Assembly: GCA_030522415.1 (NCBI GenBank) | Contig: CM060114.1 | Location: 28,648,804 to 28,712,803, forward strand | From: Channallabes apus | Lineage: Eukaryota > Chordata > Actinopteri > Siluriformes > Clariidae | Direction: 5' to 3' | DNA: 64,000 bases | Shown: one piece after another, positions 56,614 through 64,000 of the stretch | Layout of the letters: every line of letters starts with the position of its first letter | Position numbering within the stretch: the stretch's first letter is position 1 | The notes under the pieces: generated by a model | Databases searched by the model: none | The model's input: the letters and a program-made list of their open reading frames with translations, nothing else | Told to the model about the DNA's origin: nothing | Made by a program: the position numbers and the translations under genes

Positions 56614-57720
56614 ATCACAGCCAGTCAGAGACTCAGACCCTGAGGGAATGGATGTGTGCATTTCTTTTCGGCTCAGTATCTTCAGGGTCACCTTCCGTCC
56701 CTCCCTCTCTCTTTCTGTCTAATGTTGTATTACTACCTGTGAAAGTGATAATGTACGTGTGTGTGTGTGTGTGTATTTTAATGTTTCCAGGCTATATTTA
56801 AAAAGACAAAAGACAATGCATTAAAAAAACGTATTGATGGATGCATCCTTGTACATCTGCAATGCTGGATGTGTGTTCTTTTTTTATTTTATTTTATTTA
56901 TTTTTTCCTGTGAGGAACCCAAACAGATCTGTAATGTGTTCTGTGGAGAAAAAAAACAAAAAAAACAAAACGTGTTTGGTGTGGTACATATCACTGGGCT
57001 CACTGGATCCATGTTGTCATTGAAGTATTAGTTGTCTAGCCTTTAGCCATACAGCTTCTGGGACCACATGAACGAACATAGCGCTTACAGACGTATTAAG
57101 GTTTGTGTAGCATCTCTGTTCTGTTTTAACTTATGATCTGATTTACTTCCTCTTCTGTCATCGACACGTGACGCGCAACAACATCGGACTAGGCCTATTA
57201 ACAAACAATATGCATTTGGAATATTTTATCTTTAGTCTTTATTTTGAGATAAAAGAATCTATTTTAGTTATGTTGAAAGTACTTTATGTATTAACAAAGG
57301 TGGTCGAAAAAAAAAAATCATTCTGGTTGTAAAAAATGTGTATTCCTGCCACCTGAATGCAATCTAGCTCGGTTTAATAGCACCTTGTAGTGAATAGTAG
57401 TAGTGCACAAGAGCACAGCATTTCCTTGGATCTAAAATCAGAGCGGGATTGTACGATTTTTACGGATTACGAAGACAAAACCATTCGCCATTGGGTTTCC
57501 CATCAGTCCATAATAATGGCTTGTGAAGAAAAAAAAATTACAAACACTGGTTGGTAGAAAGACTGGAAGAATAGCGTTATATTAACAGTGGATGTGCTGG
57601 TTAGCTTTGTTTCCTTTTTTGGTGGATATTAATTTTTTGGATGTAATAACCTGCCCCTGTCCCAATACTCTACTGTGCATGTAAGTCCTGTTGAAATGCA
57701 ATAAACAGTTACCTGGAAAA
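56430..57720 (+). other. snap91 3' UTR with polyadenylation signal
   Basis: Follows the stop codon. A canonical AATAAA lies at 57700-57705, and no long ORF or other gene is seen. The leader of the UTR has AAGCAG followed by GTACAT at about 56442 and a CATCACAG at 56612-56620. A small 3'-UTR intron enclosing the TG repeat is possible but not certain. Confidence 0.6.
56563..56612 (+). repeat. TG microsatellite in snap91 3' region
   Basis: (TG)n about 50 bp long, about 130 bp after the stop codon. Confidence 0.9.
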
Positions 57721-57755
57721 TCCTCAGAGAGTAATGTGTGTGTGTGTAGTATGTA

Positions 57756-59371
57756 CAGTGGTGTGAAAAACTATTTGCCCCCTTCCTGATTTCTAATTCT
57801 TTTGCATGTTTGTCACACATAAATGTTTCTGCTCATCAAAAACCGTTAACTATTAGTCAAAGATAACATAACTGAACACAAAATGCAGTTTTTAAATGAA
57901 GGTTTACGTTATTAAGGGAGAAAAAAAACTCCAAATCTACATGGCCCTGTGTGAAAAAGTGATTGCCCCCCTTGTTAAAAAAATAACTGTGGTTTATCAC
58001 ACCTGAGTTCAATTTCTGTAGTCACCCCCAGGCCTGATTACTGCCACACCTGTTTCAATCAAGAAATCACTTAAATAGGAGCTACCTGACACAGAGAAGT
58101 AGACCAAAAGCACCTCAAAAGCTAGACATCATGCCAAGATCCAAAGAAATTCAGGAACAAATGAGAACAAAAGTAATTGAGATCTATCAGTCTGGTAAAG
58201 GTTATAAAGCCATTTCTAAAGCTTTGGGACTCCAGCGAACCACAGTGAGAGCCATTATCCACAAATGGCAAAAACATGGAACAGTGGTGAACCTTCCCAG
58301 GAGTGGCTGGCCGACCAAAATTACCCTAAGGGCGCAGAGACGACTCATCCGAGAGGCCACAAAAGACCCCAGGACAACATCTAAAGAACTGCAGGCCTCA
58401 CTTGCCTCAATTAAGGTCAGTGTTCACGACTCCACCATAAGAAAGAGACTGGGCAAAAACGGCCTGCATGGCAGATTTCCAAGGCGCAAACCACTTTTAA
58501 GCAAAAAGAACATTAAGGCTCGTCTCAATTTTGCTAAAAAACATCTCAATGATTGCCAAGACTTTTGGGAAAATACCTTGTGGACCGACGAGACAAAAGT
58601 TTAACTTTTTGGAAGGTGCGTACCCCGTTACATCTGGCGTAAAAGTAACACAGCATTTCAGAAAAAGAACATCATACCAACAGTAAAATATGGTGGTGGT
58701 AGTGTGATGGTCTGGGGTTGTTTTGCTGCTTCAGGACCTGGAAGGCTTGCTGTGATAGATGGAACCATGAATTCTACTGTCTACCAAAAAATCCTGAAAG
58801 AGAATGTCCGGCCATCTGTTCGTCAACTCAAGATGAAGCGATCTTGGGTGCTGCAGCAGGACAATGACCCAAAACACACCAGCAAATCCACCTCTGAATG
58901 GCTGAAGAAAAACAAAATGAAGACTTTGGAGTGGCCTAGTCAAAGTCCTGACCTGAATCCTAATGAGATGTTGTGGCATGACCTTAAAAAGGCGCTTCAT
59001 GCAAGAAAACCCTCAAATAAAGCTGAATTACAACAATTCTGCAAAGATGAGTGGGCCAAAATTCCTCCAGAGCGCTGTAAAAGACTCGTTGCAAGTTATC
59101 GCAAACGCTTGATTGCAGTTATTGCTGCTAAGGGTGGCCCAACCAGTTATTAGGTTCAGGGGGCAATTACTTTTTCACACAGGGCCATGTAGGTTTGGAT
59201 TTTTTTTCTCCCTAAATAATAAAACCCTTCATTTAAAAACTGCATTTTGTCTTTACTTGTGTTATCTTTGACTAATAGTTAAATGTGTTTGATGATCAGA
59301 AACATTTTGTGTGACAAACATGCAAAAGAATAAGAAATCAGGAGGGGGGCAAATAGTTTTTCACACCACTG
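57756..59371 (+). mobile_element. Tc1-like transposon, family A, copy 5
   Basis: Same termini as the others but in opposite orientation to copies 1-4. TA lies at 57754-57755 and 59372-59373. It starts about 50 bp after the snap91 AATAAA. Confidence 0.95.
58131..59153 (+). pseudogene. Tc1-like transposase, family A copy 5, single nonsense codon
   Basis: The most intact copy: 341 codons in one frame from [20 protein letters not shown] to GGPTSY and stop. It has the [20 protein letters not shown] and [16 protein letters not shown]. The only truncating lesion is TAA at 58602-58604, where copies 1, 2 and 4 have a Glu codon after WTDETKV. That stop removes the second catalytic Asp and the Glu, so the product would be inactive. 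Confidence 0.94.
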
Positions 59372-59449
59372 TATAGTAATTGAATAACTGTGGCATTGTG
59401 CATCAAACTATGGTCATGCACAAAACACCACCAGACAGCACACTTTTAC

Positions 59450-59735
59450 ACACACTGCCTGGCTAAAAAAAAGTCTCACTTTAAGATTTCATTGCTTCCA
59501 GAATCACTCTTTCACAATCTAAGGCCTGGAATATCTTCGTGTCATTCAGTACATTCAGGTCGTCAGCCGACATCATTTTATTGCCGCATAACGTTGCTGA
59601 GTCTAGACCTGAGCCACTGAAGCAACACCAGATCATAACACTGTCTCCAGCGGCTTGTACAGTGGTTGCTCAGGTCTAGACTCAGCAACGTTATGCGGCA
59701 ATAAAATGATGTCGGCTGACGACCTGAATTATCAA
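59450..59735. mobile_element. Tc1-like fragment folded into a 62-bp perfect inverted repeat
   Basis: TCACTCTTTCACAATCT, GTCATTCAGTACATTCAGGT and AACGTTGCTGAGTCTAGACC are phrases of the same family as 16650-17800. The stretch 59553-59614 is exactly repeated in reverse complement at 59668-59729 with a 53-nt loop. Confidence 0.85.
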
Positions 59736-59838
59736 CTACTGTATTAGGGTATAATTTGAATTTTATTGAACAAACCTCCTAATGATAACAACTGAAAATG
59801 TTCTTTTGTTGAATTTGCAGCATTAGGAGGTCATATTA

Positions 59839-60033
59839 GGGGCCAGGTGTAGCTCAGTGGTTAAGGCATTGGACTAGGGTTCGGAAGATCCCAGGTTCAA
59901 ACCCCACAACCACCAAGTTGCCACTGTTGGGCCCTTGAGCAAGACCCTTAACCCTCAACTGCTTAGATGTATAATGAGATAAAAATGTAAGTCGCTCTGG
60001 ATAAGAGCGTCTGCCAAATGATTAAATGTAAAT
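59839..60033 (+). mobile_element. tRNA-derived SINE (second family)
   Basis: The head GTGTAGCTCAGTGGTTAAGG (A-box) and CCCAGGTTCAAACCCC (B-box) are followed by CACTGTTGGGCCCTTGAGCA and AAGTCGCTCTGGATAAGAGC, ending ATTAAATGTAAAT. This structure is common in teleost SINEs. It is not a functional tRNA gene. Confidence 0.8.
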
Positions 60034-60084
60034 ATCTAAAAGAATCAAAAACTATTTAAATCAAAAACATCCTAACAGGGCATG

Positions 60085-61183
60085 TTACATCCTAACATAG
60101 GACCCCTTCTTTGATATCACCTTCACAATTCTTGCATCCATTGAACTTGTGAGTTTTTGGACAGTTTCTGCTTGAATTTCTTTGCGGGATGTCAGAATAG
60201 ACTCCCAGAGCTGCTGTTTTGAAACAAACTGCCTCCCACCCTCATAGGTTCTCAATGGGGTTGAGGTCAGGGGAGGATGGTGGCCACACCATGAGTTTCT
60301 CATCTTTTATGCCCATAGCAGCCAATGACACAGAGGTATTCTTTGCAGCATGAGATGGTGCATTGTTGTGTACCATGGAAGAAAGTCAAAAACTCTATAC
60401 AGTATACTTTGCTGAGGTAATTTTCACACCTTCAGGGACCCTACAGGAGCCTACCAGCTCTCTCCCCATGACTCTGGCCCAAAACATGACTCCGGCACCT
60501 CCTTGTTGACGTCGCAGCCTTGTTGGGACATGGTGACCACCCACCAACCATCCACTACTCCATCCATCTGGACCATCCAGGGTCGCACGACACTCATCAG
60601 TAAACAAGACTAGTGTTCATGTATGCCTGGGCCCACTGCAACCGTTTCTGCTTGTGAGCATTGGTTAAGGGTGGCCGAATAGTAGGTTTATGCACAACTG
60701 CAAGCCTCTAAAGGATCCTACACCTTGAGGTTCGCGAGACTCCAGAAGCACCAGCTTCAATTACCTGTTTGCTGCTTTGTAATGGCATTTCAGCAGCTGC
60801 TCTCTTAATCCGATGAATTTGTCTGGCAGAAACCTTCTTCATTCTGCCTTTATCTGCACAAACCTGTCTGTGCTCTGAATCAGCCACAAATGTCTTCACA
60901 GTACGATGATCACGCTTAAGTTTTCATGAAATATCTAATGTTGTTATACCTTGTCCAAGGCATTGCACTATTTGATGCTTTTCGGCAGCAGAGATCCTTT
61001 TTCTTTCCCAGATCGCTTGAAACCTGCGGCCTGCTTAATTATCACACGTATCTGAGATTAACTTCATTAATCCAAAGAGCCCCAAGATGCAATACCATCC
61101 ATAAGTTTAATTTAAAAACTAAACATTTAATGTTCATGACACTTACTGTACATCCTATTTGCATAATAATTTGGAACGCAGTG
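60085..61183 (-). pseudogene. Decayed Tc1-like transposase (further family)
   Basis: Minus strand pieces can be read in order. A helix-turn-helix part lies at about 60708-60990 (KVSARQIHRIKRAAAEMPLQ). A first catalytic block follows, FTDECRATLDGPDGW (60560-60605), then GVMFWARVMGRELVG. A broken [12 protein letters not shown] block lies at about 60240-60290. The right terminus near 61160-61183 reads TTTGCATAATAATTTGGAAC. Multiple frame breaks; left end not found. Confidence 0.7.
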
Positions 61184-61185
61184 TA

Positions 61186-61372
61186 TTCAGGGTCAAGACT
61201 GAGGGAATGCGGCGGGGCACGAGGCACCCTGGACAGGAGACCCACCAAGCATGGAGACAACATGCAAACTCCATGCAGACAGAGACGGGAATCGAGCCTG
61301 GCTGGGAAACGAACCCAGACCCTGTTGGCGTTAGCCGGCAGTACTAACCACTACACCACCGTGCCGCCCACT
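61186..61372 (-). mobile_element. S1 SINE, reverse orientation, head and body
   Basis: Inverse of family S1: GGAGACCCACCAAGCATGGA, AACATGCAAACTCCATGCAG and the head end CTACACCACCGTGCCGCC. The L2-like tail is missing or very short. Confidence 0.75.
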
Positions 61373-62137
61373 GCATTTCTATGGAAGCAAGTTAGCATCA
61401 TAATTATTTGAATTATATCAGTCTTTGAAAAACGCATTTTGAAATTAGCTGAAATATTTCACTTTAAAAAGCAATATAATTGAATGTATGTGCTCTGAAT
61501 GTCTCATGAAATTAGTTCATTTCAAGCAGTCTTGATTTCAATCTGTTTAATTATAAATATTCTGAAATTCAGCACATACATTCAAAGATATTGCTTTTTA
61601 AAAGTTAAATATTACAGTTTAATAAATTCAGTAGCATTTACATTTAACAATGCAACAGTGATTAAATTTCAAAATGCATTTTTCAAAGGATGATATAATT
61701 CAAATAATTATGATGATAATTTGCTTCCATACATTTCACCCTGAACATGTGTTCAATAATCATAGTTAAGAGTTCATTAGTATTAACCATCACAGTTACA
61801 AGAATTACAATTTAGACACATTTTATTGAAATAATCCTTCTACCTCTCACTTCCCATAAGAAATATTACTATGGCATCTACTATAGGGTACTGTGTTAAA
61901 CTATGGTATGTACTTTGATATATCATAGTACAGTATTGTTGTAGTACTTCAGACATTAACATGGTAAGCATCATAAGCACTCTTTTTATTAATGTTAAAT
62001 AAAACTTAAAATCAACAATTATATATTGTCTTCTTAGAAATTTTGTTAAATATTTGGTTATGTTCAAGTCTCTGAGCCTAAACTGATACTACAGAAACAG
62101 TAATATATTAAAGTAAGGACATAAATATAAACCAGGG
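61373..62137. other. AT-rich sequence, contains short inverted phrases
   Basis: TTGAAAAACGCATTTTGAAA near 61424 and TTCAAAATGCATTTTTCAAA near 61669 are approximate inverses with paired inner sequence. This hints at a small TIR element from about 61380 to 61735. No gene. Confidence 0.4.
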
Positions 62138-63066
62138 TCCGTATTCACAAAGCTTCTTAAGCCTAAAAGTTGCTCCTGTTGATAAAATTCTAAGAAAATT
62201 CTTAGAAGGATGATATTTTCTTAGAATTTTCCCTTAAACTTAGGACTAAATCTTAGTAAAAATAAAAATGATTCACAAAACATCTTAACCCTAAAAACAG
62301 CTCCTAAGGTAAAAATGGTTAAGAGTAGTGAGGAGGACTTTAAAGAGGCTTAAGAGTTTCTATAGCAGAGGACAAAATGGTGGAAAGAAGAAATATTCTC
62401 CAAACACTAAAAGTAAAGCTAAAAGTAAACACTGCTCTTCTGTCCGATTTGGTTTTCATGTTCTTCTACTTCCTTCCATCTCGCTTGGATTGTTGGCTAC
62501 ATACCATCCAAAAGAGCAACTTTAATAGACTGTCCTACAATCATGTAAACTGTAAAATCAAAAATGAGTTATTTTGCTCCCATCAATCTGAAATGGATTA
62601 CAAGTAATAAAATCAGTATGATAAATAAATGTAAGAACATAAATATAGTAACTACTGTGTGGAAATCGGTTGCTTCAAAAGTAGACACATTTTCAATATT
62701 CGGCTGTTTAATTAACTTTAAGATATTTATGTTAACATATACAATTTCTTTAGATGCAAACATTATGATTTCACTGTCCTATAATCATGTATTCTATTTT
62801 CGCAAAAAAGCAAATTTCAAGGCCTTTACAGAGGTCAGAGATGATTTTTTTATCAACCAATCACAGTCCTTGAATTGCTGCATCATCCCTAGCAACGGGG
62901 TCAAACACACCTCCTCACTAAGATAAAGGTTTTTTTGTACTTTCCTTACTCAGAGTTGCTCTAAGACGTTTCCTAAAGCACTTTTAGTTTAGGACTCCCA
63001 GCTAGGACTTTTTAGGCTAAGATAGGAGCTCTCTGAGAGAATTCTAAGAAGCTTTGTGAATATGGG
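62138..63066. mobile_element. Repeat family D, copy 2
   Basis: Ends GTATTCACAAAGCTTCTTAA and the inverse of TAAGAAGCTTTGTGAATA, matching copy 1 over its length in the same orientation. No transposase. Confidence 0.7.
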
Positions 63067-63690
63067 CACAGGTGTTCATGTTAGAGCTGGAACTACTGTC
63101 TGAGTCTCACTGTTACACAATAATATTATGCACAGTCTAACCAATCAAATCCAAGAACTCATCCCCAACGGGGTATAATATTATACAACAGCAGCTTTGC
63201 CAGTAGTGCCAGCTACAGTCACGTCCATAGATTTTGGAATAAAGATGTTTTTTTGGCTCTTGGCCTTTCTATACACCATCACATTAAATTTGAAATGAAA
63301 CACTCAAGATGTGAGCAGGTTTCAACTTTAATTTAATAGATTTGAAAGAAAGTGTGGCATTAACTATTTAGGAATCAGAGCCATTTTCATAACCCCCTCT
63401 ATTAGGGGGCTCAAAGATATCGGAACAAACAATTACAATCATAGTTATTGCCTTTTAATACTTGGAAGAAAATTCTTTGCAGTCGATGACTACCATTAGT
63501 ATTGTGGAAACTCCACATAATGTAAAGCTAATCATATTCTAATAAAAAAAGGAGATGGTTCCTGGACATGTGTGGAAGGAGTTTGCAGTGTCAGCAAGTT
63601 AATTACCAGTTACCAGTTTTTCTGTAACCTTGACAAGTCACAAATTTTGTCTATTCATTTCTGGCTGTTCATAAAGCTGCTATAATATAA
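63067..63690. other. No gene recognised; possible transposon remnant
   Basis: AAAGATATCGGAACAAACAA and neighbouring text (ACGTCCATAGATTTTGG) look like pieces of a decayed DNA transposon. I cannot assign a family. Confidence 0.35.
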
Positions 63691-63697
63691 ATGATAT

Positions 63698-63907
63698 GAG
63701 TGTTCAAGTCAAACTGGAAATGTCTCCGGAATGAAGGGGTAAAACCAATTGACATTTACAGGAGACTATAAGCGTAGTATGTTGAAGAATCTCTTGGCTG
63801 CAGTAAAACATTTGAACGGTGCAAACATTTTAAAGAAGGCCATACATCCCTTAATGATGATCCTGGGTGAGGAGGCTCAGAGCCCATTGCAGTCCTTCCT
63901 GTGAACA
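63698..63907 (+). mobile_element. Mariner-like relic, 5' part, interrupted by a SINE
   Basis: GAGTGTTCAAGTCAAACTGG is the family terminus. The short + strand stretch AAAACATTTGAACGGTGCAA with AAGGCCATACATCCCTTAAT gives the N-terminal transposase remnant (HFERCKHFKEG-like). The element stops at CCTGTGAACATTC, where an S1 SINE begins; the uninterrupted order can be seen at 27295-27330. Confidence 0.6.
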
Positions 63908-64000
63908 TTCATTCATTCATTTTCTATACCACTTAATCCTGTGTTCAGGGTCGCGGGGGACCTGGCGCCTATCCCAGGAGACTTCGGGCACTAGGCGGGG
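63908..64000 (-). mobile_element. S1 SINE tail, runs off the window
   Basis: (ATTC)n, then TCTATACCACTTAATCCTGT and GGTCGCGGGGGACCTGGCGC, up to the last base. Only the tail is inside the window. Confidence 0.85.

Noticed and set aside
59850..59920. tRNA gene
   Set aside because: A- and B-box-like words are present, but the sequence belongs to a SINE head and continues into a SINE body; no cloverleaf could be drawn.

Overview
This window is nuclear DNA from a teleost fish, probably an otophysan (catfish, characin or carp relative). That placement is inferred from the mix of Tc1-like transposons, tRNA-derived SINEs and the style of the repeats; species cannot be read from the sequence. One host protein-coding gene is visible, on the + strand, occupying most of the window: snap91, which encodes AP180, the neuron-type clathrin assembly protein. 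I traced 26 coding exons from the ATG at 12705 to the stop at 56427-56429. They join without a frame break into 2274 nt, or 757 residues. Exons 1-9 encode the lipid-binding ANTH domain. Exons 10-26 encode a long, low-complexity, Ala/Pro/Ser/Thr-rich tail with DLL/DLF, DPF and C-terminal motifs.

Region by region. 1-12380 is upstream repeat territory: degenerate 16-bp repeats, an AT microsatellite with a perfect palindrome, SINEs, a hAT-like repeat, and two Tc1 copies. One Tc1 copy is nested in an older IS630/Tc1-class element with a decayed transposase. 12380-12834 is a CpG-rich promoter and first exon. 12835-26018 (intron 1) carries a hAT-like MITE, a decayed Tc1 relative, a third Tc1 copy and a 1.1-kb minisatellite. 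26019-34531 holds exons 2-8, with a SINE squeezed between exons 3 and 4 and two Tc1-class elements in intron 5. 38628-39347 holds exons 9-13, including 6-nt and 13-nt microexons. 39587-44590 (intron 13) holds GATA-type arrays and a broken DIRS-type tyrosine-recombinase retrotransposon. 44952-56429 holds exons 14-26. 56430 to about 57720 is the 3' UTR with an AATAAA. 57756-64000 is again repeats: a fifth Tc1 copy, a 62-bp perfect inverted repeat, SINEs and transposon relics.

All transposase genes seen are broken. Five Tc1 copies belong to one young-looking family and keep long terminal repeats (TA target duplications intact on four), yet each carries at least one inactivating lesion; two share the same nonsense codon.

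I found no evidence for a new enzymatic or defence system. The most interesting signals are in the architecture of snap91: microexons, a GC-AG intron, and a run of eight symmetric phase-1 exons each close to a clathrin-binding-type motif. The way the transposons are arranged inside and around it also stands out. Exon calls rest on frame continuity, splice consensus and remembered similarity to vertebrate AP180; no alignment or transcript was available.
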